Positions 36,185 through 44,733 of a stretch of 61,947 bases of DNA are shown here, in pieces. Position numbers and translations under genes: made by a program. Position 1 is the first letter of the stretch. Each line of letters opens with the position of its first letter. The notes under the pieces are model-generated. The model searched no databases. It had not been told where the DNA came from and was given only the letters and a program-made list of their open reading frames with translations. The stretch covers positions 1 through 61,947 of the forward strand of contig CACZHP010000014.1 in NCBI GenBank assembly GCA_902780935.1. The letters run 5' to 3'. The DNA is from an uncultured Bacteroidia bacterium. Lineage in GTDB: Bacteria; Bacteroidota; Bacteroidia; Bacteroidales; UBA932.

Positions 36185-36205
36185 AAGGTCATATCCGGGT
36201 CATTT
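36185..36205 (+). promoter_or_regulatory. Shared 21-bp upstream element, copy 2
   Basis: AAGGTCATATCCGGGTCATTT, one base different from 34979-34999. It lies 70 bases before the LRR lipoprotein start and 45 before its -7 box, a similar location to copy 1. Confidence 0.55.
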
Positions 36206-36250
36206 GTGAGGCGGTGGGGGACTGGGGGAGCATATTCTGATAAATATTCC

Positions 36251-36258
36251 TAATTTTG
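36251..36258 (+). promoter_or_regulatory. Promoter candidate (-7 box) of the LRR lipoprotein
   Basis: TAATTTTG is an exact TAnnTTTG match 17 bases before the ATG at 36276. Its last base is the first base of an in-frame GTG (36258), which argues for the later ATG start. No -33 TTG seen. Confidence 0.5.
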
Positions 36259-36275
36259 TGAAGAATGACCTTTTT

Positions 36276-37184
36276 ATGATCGTTTCGGGTAAGTTTTTAC
36301 TGTTTTGGTGGCGGCTGTCGTTGTTGTTCGCCATAGCGTCGCTTTATGGCGGGGTTGTGGCCTGTACCCGAGACCTGCCTGATCCCGGGCAGTTCGTCCA
36401 TGTGGAAAACGGGGGGAAAGAGCCTGAGCAGCCCCAGCAGCCGTTCCAGACCGACCCTGACCCCCAGTCCCCTTCAGAGCCTCAGCAACCTGAAGGCCGG
36501 GTGGATATTCCCGATTCGACCTTCCGGGCGTGGATTCTCTGGAATTATGATTCAAATAAAGACGGAGTTTTGGATCAGGACGAGGCCGCGTCGGTCACCA
36601 AAATAGAGTTTTCAACGGAGAATGTCACGACCCTGGATGGCATTCAATATTTCCCCAACCTCACCTATCTCCATGCCCAGGGAATCAGAGATTGGGATAA
36701 TGACAAGAACTTGGGGAGACTCACTGAATTGGATCTCTCCGGCAACCCTAAACTCCAGCATATTCATCTCATCTACAATAATATCAAGACCCTTAAGCTG
36801 GCCGAATGCCCAGACCTGGATTATCTGTGTATTGACTATAATGAGGTTACGGAGCTTGATGTCAAGGGGTTCCATCACATGACCCTTCTCCAGGTCTCTT
36901 ACAACAAGCTTAAAACCATAGACGTCAGTGGCCTTAATGAGCTTACGGAGTTCCATTGCGACTCCAACCCGATCGAAACGATAACTCTGTCCAATGCCAA
37001 ACTGGAGAGTTTCCGCTGCGCCGGGACATTGGTCAAGGAATTGGACTTCACCAGGTGCCCGAAGATCAATAATGTGGATTGCCTGAACTGTAAGAACCTT
37101 ACAACCATAAAGTTAGCCAAGGGGCAAGTGGTCGGGAATGTCAGAAAAGAAGAAACCGTCAAGATAGTTTATGGCAATGAATAA
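36276..37184 (+). CDS. Leucine-rich repeat lipoprotein with an EF-hand-like loop
   Basis: 302 residues from the ATG at 36276. The N terminus MIVSGKFLLFWWRLSLLFAI leads to a lipobox near GGVVAC. A proline/glutamine-rich linker follows (EPEQPQQPFQTDPDPQSPSE), then a calcium-loop-like DSNKDGVLDQDEA and irregular leucine-rich repeats of about 21 residues (LTELDLSGNPKL, LKTLKLAECPDL type) to the C terminus. A surface binding protein is likely; no enzyme motif is present. The next gene overlaps it by 14 bases, so the two are coupled. Confidence 0.75.
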   Translation: MIVSGKFLLFWWRLSLLFAIASLYGGVVACTRDLPDPGQFVHVENGGKEPEQPQQPFQTDPDPQSPSEPQQPEGRVDIPDSTFRAWILWNYDSNKDGVLDQDEAASVTKIEFSTENVTTLDGIQYFPNLTYLHAQGIRDWDNDKNLGRLTELDLSGNPKLQHIHLIYNNIKTLKLAECPDLDYLCIDYNEVTELDVKGFHHMTLLQVSYNKLKTIDVSGLNELTEFHCDSNPIETITLSNAKLESFRCAGTLVKELDFTRCPKINNVDCLNCKNLTTIKLAKGQVVGNVRKEETVKIVYGNE

Positions 37185-37734
37185 TAATACTCCGGAGATA
37201 GAATTCCTCCTTGGAGAGGTGGCCCAGGCATTTGGTGGTGCGGTGGCCACATCCAAAGACTTCGAGTCCCTTTCCGCCAAGATTGAGGAGCAGACAGGCC
37301 AGATTGTCTCGACCTCGACTCTTAAAAGGCTGTACGGATATATGTCCCTGAAACCCAAACCCCGGATGGCGACACTTGACATTCTGTCGAAGTTTGTCGG
37401 GCGGTCCGGATTCAGGGAACTGTGTCTTGAGCTCCAGGAATCATCGGATTTCCTGACAGTTGAAACTGTCTCAAGCGCTTCGTTAAAACCTGGTCAGGAA
37501 TTGGTTATCAGTTGGTTGCCGGATCGGGAAGTCCGGTTGCGGCACGATTCGGGGCAGGATTTCACAGTCGTTGATTGTGGAACATCGAAACTCCGGGACG
37601 GTGACAAGTTCTCCGTCATAGAATTCGTCAAAGGACATCCTCTGTACATCTCCGGGATAAAGCGTGGTGGAGAGATCCTTCCTGAATATGTTGCCGGTCG
37701 TACGGCGGGAATTAAGGATATCAAAGTCTATTGA
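37171..37734 (+). CDS. Putative regulator with helix-turn-helix-like N terminus
   Basis: 187 residues (ATG at 37177 is an alternative start). The N-terminal part (about 1-95) has the Bacteroidetes pattern STSTLKRLYGYMSLKPKPRM then TLDILSKFVG, which looks like a small DNA-binding domain selecting short helices; the C-terminal part (about 100-187) is beta-rich (ELVISWLPDREVRLRHDSGQ, GHPLYISGIKRGG). I cannot name the family. It overlaps the LRR lipoprotein gene by 14 bases and overlaps the 3' end of the convergent kinase gene by seven bases, so it probably belongs to a signalling module. Confidence 0.6.
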   Translation: MAMNNNTPEIEFLLGEVAQAFGGAVATSKDFESLSAKIEEQTGQIVSTSTLKRLYGYMSLKPKPRMATLDILSKFVGRSGFRELCLELQESSDFLTVETVSSASLKPGQELVISWLPDREVRLRHDSGQDFTVVDCGTSKLRDGDKFSVIEFVKGHPLYISGIKRGGEILPEYVAGRTAGIKDIKVY

Positions 37735-38693
37735 GAACCAGCGTCGTCAATCATCTCCGTGGCTTGCCGGAACAGCTCGTCGATAGCTTCAGCATCGATG
37801 ACTGTCGTCGTGTCGGGCTTTTCAGCACTCTCGTTGACCGGTTGGTGAGCGGAGTTGAACCACCGGCCAAGAACAACGATAATACCCAAGGCCGCGGCAC
37901 AGGCAAGGAACAAAGGCCATATCCTCCTCTTGCGTTCAAGTGCCGCCTTGACCTCATCGACATCCTGGAACCTTTCCACTGGGTTCTCCATCATGCATTT
38001 ACGGGCGATCTTTCTCTCCGAGGGGAGAAGCAGGGTGATCACCTTGCCCAGCGACCAAATGTCGGTCCGGTTGTCCACGGGGTCTCCCGCAAGGAGTTCC
38101 GGAGCGGCGTAGCTTTCTGTTCCGGCAGGGCCCTTGAGGATCGACCAGGAATCTGCGTCAGAAAGGCCGAAGTCAATGAGTTTCACGTAGTTCCCGTTAT
38201 GGGTGATGAGAATATTGGAGGGCTTGAGATCCCGGTGGACAATCTGTTTGGAGTGAAGGTAGGAAAGAGCGTCACAGAGTTGGAGCGCGATTTTTCTCAG
38301 GATGGTTTTGCCAGAATGGCCCTTGGAGAGAAATTCCGCCAAAGTTACTCCATCCACCCATTCCATCTCGATGCAGTTTCCAAGTCCCGGAATATTCCGG
38401 AAGTCATAGACCTCACGGATCGCTGTGTGGGAGAGGCTGTAGCCGATCTCATATTCCTTTCTGAGGAGGGATTCGTAACGAGCCTGTCCCCTGAAGGAAG
38501 GCTTCAGGGCTTTGAGAATCCGGAAACGTCCGTCCTTGTCGATGAGCCAGGTCTCGGACCAGCCGCTCTCGGAACTGTGGATGAGGCGCGGCCCTTCGGC
38601 TCCGCTCAGGGACCGCTTGTTGAGCGGGTCTGGTTCCCGATTGTTGAGCGGAGCCGAACCACGGTTGGTGAAGAATGTGGAGTCTTCAGGCAT
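37728..38693 (-). CDS. Membrane-anchored Ser/Thr protein kinase (Hanks type)
   Basis: 321 residues. A kinase domain (about residues 40-245) carries VHRDLKPSNILIT (catalytic loop) and KLIDFGLSD (DFG), with AGTESYAAPELL after it; the glycine-rich loop is degenerate and a Lys in FRILKALKPS is the likely ATP contact. One membrane helix (WPLFLACAAALGIIVVLG) follows, then a short tail. Residues 1-35 (TNRGSAPLNNREPDPLNKRS) and part of the tail (AHQPVNESAEKPD) derive from dispersed repeats. The start is 23 bases from the divergent barrel-protein gene, a tight shared upstream region. Target unknown; the neighbouring LRR/regulator and barrel genes are candidates. Confidence 0.82.
   Translation of the reverse strand: MPEDSTFFTNRGSAPLNNREPDPLNKRSLSGAEGPRLIHSSESGWSETWLIDKDGRFRILKALKPSFRGQARYESLLRKEYEIGYSLSHTAIREVYDFRNIPGLGNCIEMEWVDGVTLAEFLSKGHSGKTILRKIALQLCDALSYLHSKQIVHRDLKPSNILITHNGNYVKLIDFGLSDADSWSILKGPAGTESYAAPELLAGDPVDNRTDIWSLGKVITLLLPSERKIARKCMMENPVERFQDVDEVKAALERKRRIWPLFLACAAALGIIVVLGRWFNSAHQPVNESAEKPDTTTVIDAEAIDELFRQATEMIDDAGSQ
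37838..37866 (-). repeat. Second dispersed repeat family, copy in the kinase tail
   Basis: An imperfect palindrome CCGGTTGGTGAGCGGAGTTG then AACCACCGG. In the kinase frame it adds residues AHQPVNESAE-like. Related copies are at 38592-38662 and 39063-39173. Confidence 0.7.
38592..38662 (-). repeat. Second dispersed repeat family, tandem copies at the kinase N terminus
   Basis: CCCTTCGGCTCCGCTCAGGG (38592-38611), then two GTTGAGCGG units (38619, 38643), the last ending GAGCCGAACCAC. It encodes residues about 11-34 of the kinase, ahead of its catalytic domain. Confidence 0.75.
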
Positions 38694-38716
38694 GAGTCCA
38701 AAGTTAGTGATTTTTC

Positions 38717-39811
38717 ATGAATAGTTTCAGACACATATTCATAGCGTTTTTGTGCTTGCTGGCGGCTTCGAGCGTTGCCCAGGCACAAAACGACTGGGAT
38801 TCCGTGCTTGACCGCTATGAGAAAATCGCTCTCCAGTGCATGTCGCTGCGGGATAAGGCCGCAGCGGGGGAAAAAGTGTCCCAGAAGTCTGTCACGGATC
38901 TTTTCGGGGAGTTGAACCGGCTCAGAAACAGCCTGCAGCAAGCGTCGGGAAAGATGACGGCGAAGCAGCGGGATCGGTTCAGGAGGGTCAGGGAGTTGTA
39001 TGACGGTAAGATGGCCGGTCAGGACGGTCATGACGAGAAAAGCCAAGCCGGCGATGAGGGTGCCCTTCGACTCCGCTCAGGGACTGTTGAGAAAAAAACT
39101 GCCGAAGCGTCGTCCCACCAACCGGTCGGTGAGCACAGCCACATACCGGTTGGTGAGCGGAGTCGAACCACCGTGAATAGCATGGTAGAGCCGTTGCCGA
39201 AGGTGGAGGGATGGTCGGCCATTATGAAGGATATTCCGAAAGCCAAGGTCGATGTGTTGGATCCTCAAGCCAGGCCAACCAGGTCGATCAGGACAACAGA
39301 AACAACCGGAACCATGACTGGGAAACATCTGACATTCAGTGCTATCCCGACTCTATCCATAGGCGACACCCGCCAGGGAGGAATATTCCTTTCATTGTCC
39401 CGTGGAAGATTGGGAGGCTACCTTTCCGCTCGAACCAATTTCGTCAGCCAGCTTTACGCCTACGAGTGCCTCTCCGACGGGGCGACTGCCGGTCCTGAAG
39501 CCTTCAAAGGGAATGGCGGCCAGAGGATCGGGGAGTATTCCCTCTCGGCCGGAGCAGTGATCAATGCCACGCCATGGCTCGGTGCTTTCGCCGGAGCGGG
39601 TTACGGCAGCTCGACTCTTTGCTGGAGCGACTTTCGAGGTACCTGGGCCAGGGTCAAAGACTATTCCGCATCCGGGCTCCAGGTTGAAGGTGGCGTGGTC
39701 TTCCATCTTAGGAATCTCAGCCTTCTTGGCGGTGTGTCATGGCTTACCGCCCGGCCGACCTCCGGCCCTTTCATGCCTGTTTTCACCCTCGGGGCCGGTG
39801 TCAGTTTCTGA
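38717..39811 (+). CDS. Exported barrel-like protein with coiled-coil N terminus
   Basis: 364 residues with a signal peptide (MNSFRHIFIAFLCLLAASSV, cleavage near AQAQ). Residues about 28-100 are charged and helical (RYEKIALQCMSLRDKAAAGE, QRDRFRRVRELYDG), probably a coiled coil. Residues about 110-155 (LRLRSGTVEKK, SHQPVGEHSHIPVGERS) come from dispersed repeats. Residues about 200-364 look like an eight-stranded membrane barrel (GIFLSLSRGRLGGYLSARTN, AGAVINATPWLGAFAGAGYG) ending in aromatic GAGVSF. It is divergent from the kinase gene with only 23 bases between, so paired function is likely. Confidence 0.7.
   Translation: MNSFRHIFIAFLCLLAASSVAQAQNDWDSVLDRYEKIALQCMSLRDKAAAGEKVSQKSVTDLFGELNRLRNSLQQASGKMTAKQRDRFRRVRELYDGKMAGQDGHDEKSQAGDEGALRLRSGTVEKKTAEASSHQPVGEHSHIPVGERSRTTVNSMVEPLPKVEGWSAIMKDIPKAKVDVLDPQARPTRSIRTTETTGTMTGKHLTFSAIPTLSIGDTRQGGIFLSLSRGRLGGYLSARTNFVSQLYAYECLSDGATAGPEAFKGNGGQRIGEYSLSAGAVINATPWLGAFAGAGYGSSTLCWSDFRGTWARVKDYSASGLQVEGGVVFHLRNLSLLGGVSWLTARPTSGPFMPVFTLGAGVSF
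39063..39173 (+). repeat. Second dispersed repeat family, tandem copies in the barrel-like protein gene
   Basis: CCCTTCGACTCCGCTCAGGG (39063-39082), then two ACCGGT(T/C)GGTGAGC units (39121-39134, 39145-39158), the second continuing GGAGTCGAACCACCG. Same family as the copies in the kinase gene. It stays in frame in this gene. Confidence 0.75.
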
Positions 39812-40069
39812 CAAACACACGCTCTTTAGCCAGCGACCACTGTCCAGTAATATTTATAAGTATCAGAATATCAAATAGTTGCCCAAGCGCCTCTGCTCGG
39901 CCTCTAGATTTCTGGCAGGGCCGTCCAGCCGTTGGTTCACAACGTGTTGATTATAAATTATTTGTAAAAATATTCTTGGAAAGGGGGCAAGGGGTGTCAC
40001 AATTCGAAAGAAAAATGTATATTTTTGTGTTTTTGGCCATTTATAGCCGGGTTATATAAATTTAACAAA
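39812..40069 (+). other. Intergenic region before pfkA
   Basis: 258 AT-rich bases with no gene I can support. The sequence TATTTTTG at 40020-40027 is an exact TAnnTTTG match 42 bases before the pfkA start and is the best promoter candidate. No -33 TTG at the right distance. Confidence 0.45.
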
Positions 40070-41056
40070 ATGAGAGAGATAAAGACAATCGCTGTTCTGA
40101 CTTCCGGAGGAGACGCTCCGGGGATGAACGCTTGCATAAGGGCCGTCACCAGGTCCGCCATATTCCACAACATGAAGGTCATCGGGGTCTATCGGGGCTA
40201 TGACGGCCTGATCAACGAGGAGTTCCAGGAGTTCACCTCCTCCTCGGTGTCCAACACGATCCAGAGGGGAGGAACGATCCTTAAGACCGCCCGCAGCCAG
40301 GAATTCATGACCCCCGAGGGGCGCAAGAAGGCCTATGACAACATGGTCAAGAACAAGATCGACGCCCTGATCGTTATCGGTGGAAACGGCTCACTCACAG
40401 GTGCGCAGCAGTTCGCGAGGGAATATGACCTCCCGATCATTGGCCTTCCCGGCACCATCGACAACGACCTTTACGGAACTGACCACACCATAGGCTATGA
40501 CACGGCTCTCAACACCATTGTCGAGTGTGTGGACAAGATCCGGGACACGGCCAATTCCCACGACCGGATATTCTTCGTTGAGGTTATGGGCAGGGACGCC
40601 GGTTTCCTGGCGCAGAACAGCGCTATAGCCTCCGGAGCGGAGGCCGCAATCATCCCCGAGGACAAGACCGATGTGGACCAGCTCGCGGAGTTCATCGGCA
40701 GGGGTATGCGCAAGAGCAAGAACAGCTCGATCGTCCTCGTCTCCGAGTCCAAGCACGGCGGTCACGGCGGAGCGATGTACTACGCCGAGAGGGTACGCAA
40801 GGAATATCCCCAGTACAATGTCCAGGTCACTATCCTCGGCCACTTGCAGAGGGGCGGCACTCCGAGCGCCTATGACCGCATCCTGGCCTCACGCCTGGGC
40901 TACGCCTCGATCGAAGCCCTGATGGAAGGCCAGCGCAACATCATGGTCGGAATCTCCAATGACGAGATCGTCTATGTCCCGATCCAGAGGGCGGTCAAGA
41001 TGGACAAGCCCATCGACAAGGAGCTGATAAACGTCCTCTCTGTTCTTTCTCTTTAG
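40070..41056 (+). CDS. pfkA: 6-phosphofructokinase
   Basis: 328 residues from the ATG at 40070 ([20 protein letters not shown]), which is the family start. ATP-dependent phosphofructokinase type, cytosolic, the committing glycolytic step. Motifs: [16 protein letters not shown] (ATP site), [30 protein letters not shown] (Asp in IDND is the catalytic base), [12 protein letters not shown] and [15 protein letters not shown]. Length is normal. The next gene starts 19 bases downstream, which suggests an operon. Confidence 0.97.
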   Translation: MREIKTIAVLTSGGDAPGMNACIRAVTRSAIFHNMKVIGVYRGYDGLINEEFQEFTSSSVSNTIQRGGTILKTARSQEFMTPEGRKKAYDNMVKNKIDALIVIGGNGSLTGAQQFAREYDLPIIGLPGTIDNDLYGTDHTIGYDTALNTIVECVDKIRDTANSHDRIFFVEVMGRDAGFLAQNSAIASGAEAAIIPEDKTDVDQLAEFIGRGMRKSKNSSIVLVSESKHGGHGGAMYYAERVRKEYPQYNVQVTILGHLQRGGTPSAYDRILASRLGYASIEALMEGQRNIMVGISNDEIVYVPIQRAVKMDKPIDKELINVLSVLSL

Positions 41057-41075
41057 GAAATAACCTACAGTCAAT

Positions 41076-42545
41076 ATGTCCAAGAAATTTTTCATAGCGG
41101 CCTCCATGGTTCTCCTCCTGGCCTCCTGCGCCACGGAAAAAGAGCCAGTCGTGAATTATAAGCTTTGGCTGGACTGGCCGGAGAGAAAGCTTCCGGACTT
41201 CTCGACGCTCGGCGAGCCGGACAAGGTAGGCGTAAAGAACAACTTCGACCTCGTTGACATCGACGAGACCCTGAACCACTATGCCCTTCTCCTGGAAACG
41301 ACCCTCAAGGTTGACAAAGAGGAGGAATATACCTTTAAGGCCTCTACCGACGACGGCTCGAAACTCTATGTTGACGGCGAGCTGCTTTACGACAATGACG
41401 GGGCTCACGGGCCGATCACCAAGATCGTGTCTAAGACTCTCGCCAAAGGCAGGCACGACCTTCGCCTTGAATATTTCGACTGCGATAAAGGCCAGTCCAT
41501 AAACTTCCTGTACAAGACCCCGACGATCCCCTGGCGGGAGATCAATGACAAGCTCCATGAGAAAGAGGACAAGGCTACGGACAAGGATGACTTCGTGAAA
41601 CCGCAGATTAAAGAGGCTCTCGCGAGATTCAACGCCTGGAAGGGTGACGATGAGGTTATGTCTTTCCCGATCGTGACGGATGTCCACACCGCCGGGCGGT
41701 TCTCCTACAAGCACATTGGCCATGCGGCAAAGGTGGCGGAGGCTTTCGGGAGCGACTTCATGGAGAATTTCGGGGATATCGGGCTGAACGCGTATCCTGC
41801 CACTGAGAATTCGGCCTATGCCAGGGAAATCGTGGATAACGTCCAGGCCCAGATGATGAAATATGACGGGATATGGCTCTACACTCCCGGCAACCACGAC
41901 TGGGACGCCGGTGAAGGGAAATATTTCACTGACAACGATTTGAGCGGCTTCTTCCAGAAGCCTTGGCAGGAGAAGGCGGGGGAGAACCTCCACCTTACAC
42001 CCGGCAAGACCTACGGTTGGTATGATGTCCCCGGGAAGGGGATCAGGGTGATATTCCTGAACAGCCAGGGAACCGGAACCCAAAACGGCTCGTACTATCT
42101 TTTTGACGACGAGCAGATGGCCTGGTTCCAGGAGCTTTTGGACAGCACCCCGGCAGATATGCCTGTGCTTGTCACGGCCCACTATATGCCACATCCCCAA
42201 GGGCGCTGGACCACAGTCGCCACCACCGCCGAGACTCTCGCGAGCAACGAGAGGATCATGAATATTCTCTCCTCATTTGCCGCCAAAGGCACCCTTATCG
42301 GGATGGTCACCGGAGATTCCCATTTCAACATGTATGAGAAAAAGGACGGCGTGAACTATTTTGTCTCCCAGGGCTACGGCTGGGTGGTTCCCGACCTTAT
42401 GATGCCCGGGACGACCCACGCGTTCTTTGATTACACGACCAACCTCTGCATCGATGTCCTTGCCGTCAAGCCTTCCAAGAGGGAGGTCCGTACTTTCAGG
42501 GTCGGAGCCGGCGGGGAATCTTTCGACTGCGGTTTCACGTATTGA
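41076..42545 (+). CDS. PA14-domain metallophosphoesterase lipoprotein
   Basis: 489 residues; lipoprotein signal MSKKFFIAASMVLLLAS-C. Residues about 40-150 are a PA14-like carbohydrate-binding domain (TFKASTDDGSKLYVDGELLY). Residues about 195-470 are a calcineurin-type phosphoesterase with the metal-binding sequence blocks TDVHT, GDI, GNHDWD, TAHYMPH and GDSHFN in order. Substrate unknown; the PA14 domain suggests a phosphorylated sugar or glycan at the surface. It lies between pfkA and pyrH with small gaps. Confidence 0.85.
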   Translation: MSKKFFIAASMVLLLASCATEKEPVVNYKLWLDWPERKLPDFSTLGEPDKVGVKNNFDLVDIDETLNHYALLLETTLKVDKEEEYTFKASTDDGSKLYVDGELLYDNDGAHGPITKIVSKTLAKGRHDLRLEYFDCDKGQSINFLYKTPTIPWREINDKLHEKEDKATDKDDFVKPQIKEALARFNAWKGDDEVMSFPIVTDVHTAGRFSYKHIGHAAKVAEAFGSDFMENFGDIGLNAYPATENSAYAREIVDNVQAQMMKYDGIWLYTPGNHDWDAGEGKYFTDNDLSGFFQKPWQEKAGENLHLTPGKTYGWYDVPGKGIRVIFLNSQGTGTQNGSYYLFDDEQMAWFQELLDSTPADMPVLVTAHYMPHPQGRWTTVATTAETLASNERIMNILSSFAAKGTLIGMVTGDSHFNMYEKKDGVNYFVSQGYGWVVPDLMMPGTTHAFFDYTTNLCIDVLAVKPSKREVRTFRVGAGGESFDCGFTY

Positions 42546-42596
42546 TCCTTCCACTTTAGAGTAAAAATCATTATTTTTGACGAAATTCGTCTGAAT

Positions 42597-43301
42597 ATGT
42601 ACAAGAGAGTTCTGCTTAAATTGAGTGGGGAGATCCTGGGAGGCCCCGAAGGGAAAGGGCTGGAGCCGGATTATCTCCGTAAATACGCCCACGAGATCGC
42701 CGAGGCGGCCAAGGCCGGTCTCCAGATAGGAGTGGTCAACGGGGGCGGGAATATATTCCGCGGCCTCCAGGGACTTGACAAGGGTTTCGACCGGGTCGGA
42801 GGTGACCGTATGGGCATGCTCGCTACGGTGATCAATTCGCTGGCTCTCAGTCAGTTCATTGAGGATGAGGGAGTCCATGCCGAGGTGTTCACCGCCACTC
42901 CCATGGAGCCGTTCGTCCGTTACTACAACCGCGACAACGCCGTGAAGGTCCTCGAGCAGGGCGGTGTGGCGCTGATCGCTGGAGGGACCGGCAACCCGTT
43001 CTTCACCACTGATTCCGGCGCCGCGCTTAGGGCTCTCGAGATCCGGGCTGATGTGATGCTGAAAGGCACGAAAGTTGACGGGGTTTACACCGCCGACCCG
43101 AAAAAGGATCCCTCAGCCGTTAAGTATGAGGACATTACGTTCGAGGAAGCCATGGCAAAGCAATTGAGAGTTCTTGACCAGACCGCTTATGCCCTTTGCA
43201 ATGACGGGAATATGCCGATAATAGTTTTCGACATCAATTCTCCCGGAGCTCTGAAGAGGCTCCTGGACGGAGAAAAGGTCGGTACGTTGGTACATAAGTA
43301 A
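42597..43301 (+). CDS. pyrH: UMP kinase
   Basis: 234 residues, cytosolic. Phosphorylates UMP to UDP with ATP. Motifs: KRVLLKLSGEIL at the N terminus (ATP/phosphate loop), VVNGGGNIFRG, GDRMGMLATVINSLAL, GTGNPFFTTDSGAALRALE and the C-terminal LDGEKVGTLVH. Full length. It is followed 14 bases later by frr, the usual bacterial neighbour. Confidence 0.97.
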   Translation: MYKRVLLKLSGEILGGPEGKGLEPDYLRKYAHEIAEAAKAGLQIGVVNGGGNIFRGLQGLDKGFDRVGGDRMGMLATVINSLALSQFIEDEGVHAEVFTATPMEPFVRYYNRDNAVKVLEQGGVALIAGGTGNPFFTTDSGAALRALEIRADVMLKGTKVDGVYTADPKKDPSAVKYEDITFEEAMAKQLRVLDQTAYALCNDGNMPIIVFDINSPGALKRLLDGEKVGTLVHK

Positions 43302-43315
43302 AAACAGATATAGCG

Positions 43316-43885
43316 ATGTTATCAGAGAAAGCCAAAGAGATTTTGAATGGTGTCGAGGCTAAGATGCAGGACACTGTTGATTTCCTTGAGGAAGACCTCA
43401 AGACCTACAGGGTGGGCAAGGCCAACCCTTCCATTCTCAACAATGTGACCGTGAACTATTACGGCACTGATACCCCTATATCCCAGGTGGCTTCCGTCAG
43501 CGTCCCTGATGCCAGAACCATCACCATCCAGCCTTGGGAGAGAAGCCTTATCGCCGCTATCGAGAAGGCCATCATGGCCGCCAATCTCGGTTTCACTCCG
43601 CAGAACAATGGCGAGATCATCCGTTGCCCCATCCCACCGCTCACGGAGGAAAGGCGTAAGGACCTGATCAAGAAGGCCAAGGCCGCGGGTGAGAGCGCAA
43701 AAGTGGCTGTCAGGAATATCCGCAGGGAGGGAGTCGATGCCCTCAAGAAGGGGCAGAAGGCCGGTGATTTCTCCGAGGATGTCCAGAAGGAGGGTGAAGA
43801 CGAGATCCAGAAGGTCACTGACGCCAAGGTCAAGGCTATAGACGCTCTTGTCTCCGCCAAGGAGAAAGAGATCATGACAGTGTGA
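43316..43885 (+). CDS. frr: Ribosome recycling factor
   Basis: 189 residues, splits post-termination ribosomes with EF-G. The three-helix bundle and its hallmark sequences are visible: LKTYRVGKANPSILNNVTVN (the family GRAxP region), DARTITIQPWERSLIAAIEK and PPLTEERRKDLIKKAKAAGE. Full length. The stop overlaps the GTG start of the prephenate dehydratase gene (GTGA), linking protein synthesis and aromatic amino-acid genes in one transcript. Confidence 0.97.
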   Translation: MLSEKAKEILNGVEAKMQDTVDFLEEDLKTYRVGKANPSILNNVTVNYYGTDTPISQVASVSVPDARTITIQPWERSLIAAIEKAIMAANLGFTPQNNGEIIRCPIPPLTEERRKDLIKKAKAAGESAKVAVRNIRREGVDALKKGQKAGDFSEDVQKEGEDEIQKVTDAKVKAIDALVSAKEKEIMTV

Positions 43886-44715
43886 CGACAGTAGCGATCC
43901 AGGGTTATCGTGGATGTTTCCACGAGCAGGCCGCTCGGGAGTTCTACTCCGCGAGAGGTGTTGACATCAATATCGCCGAAGGACCTACCTTCGAGAGCCT
44001 TTTCAAGGCTATGGCGGAAGGCTCGGCCGATGCTGCAGTCATGGCCATCGAGAATACCATCTCCGGTGGACTGCTACCCAATTTCGAGCTTCTGCGGGCC
44101 CATCCCTATAAGATTAAAGGAGAGGTCTATATCCCTATCCACCAAAACCTTATGGCTATCCCTGGCCAGGCGGTGGAGGACATCCGGGAAGTGCGGACCC
44201 ACTATATGGCCATCAACCAGACAAGGCGCTATTTCGAGAAGAATTGTCCATGGATAAAGATGGTCGAGTCAGAGGATACGGCCAAGAGTGCCATTGACAT
44301 CGCGGCCCAGGGTCTAAGGGGAGTCGGGGCTGTCGCCTCCGAACTGGCGGCGGAGCAGAACGGGCTGGAGATCCTGGCGAAAGGTATAGAGACGTATAAG
44401 CAGAATTTCACGAGATTCCTTATTCTCGACGACTCGATCTCTATTCCGAGGAACAAGACTGATAAGGCGTCTCTTTGTTTCACGCTGCCCCACAAGCCGG
44501 GCTCGCTCGCCCAGGTGCTGACTGTCCTTTCGTTCTACGACATGAACCTCACGAGGATCCAGTCCCTTCCTATCCCCGGGAAAGAGTGGCAGTACTTTTT
44601 CTACGCCGACATCAGGTTCTCCTCGTACTCCCGCTACCGGCAGGCTCTCAAGGCCGCAAGGCCGCTCATGGCGGACCTGTACATTTTAGGAGAATATGGA
44701 TCTTATAATAAATGA
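43882..44715 (+). CDS. pheA: Prephenate dehydratase
   Basis: 277 residues starting with GTG at 43882, which overlaps the frr stop. Converts prephenate to phenylpyruvate for phenylalanine. Catalytic domain: TVAIQGYRGCFHEQAAREFY, then IENTISGGLLPNFELL, and NFTRFLIL (the family TRF motif). A C-terminal ACT domain (LCFTLPHKPGSLAQVLTVLS, TRIQSLPIPGKEWQYFFYAD) is the likely phenylalanine feedback site. There is no chorismate mutase domain here; that is fused to the DAHP synthase downstream. Confidence 0.95.
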   Translation: MTTVAIQGYRGCFHEQAAREFYSARGVDINIAEGPTFESLFKAMAEGSADAAVMAIENTISGGLLPNFELLRAHPYKIKGEVYIPIHQNLMAIPGQAVEDIREVRTHYMAINQTRRYFEKNCPWIKMVESEDTAKSAIDIAAQGLRGVGAVASELAAEQNGLEILAKGIETYKQNFTRFLILDDSISIPRNKTDKASLCFTLPHKPGSLAQVLTVLSFYDMNLTRIQSLPIPGKEWQYFFYADIRFSSYSRYRQALKAARPLMADLYILGEYGSYNK

Positions 44716-44733
44716 ATTTAACAAATAATAACA

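Noticed and set aside
40995-42200. 401-codon minus-strand frame
   Set aside because: Antisense to the PA14 metallophosphoesterase gene and the end of pfkA, both of which are well supported.
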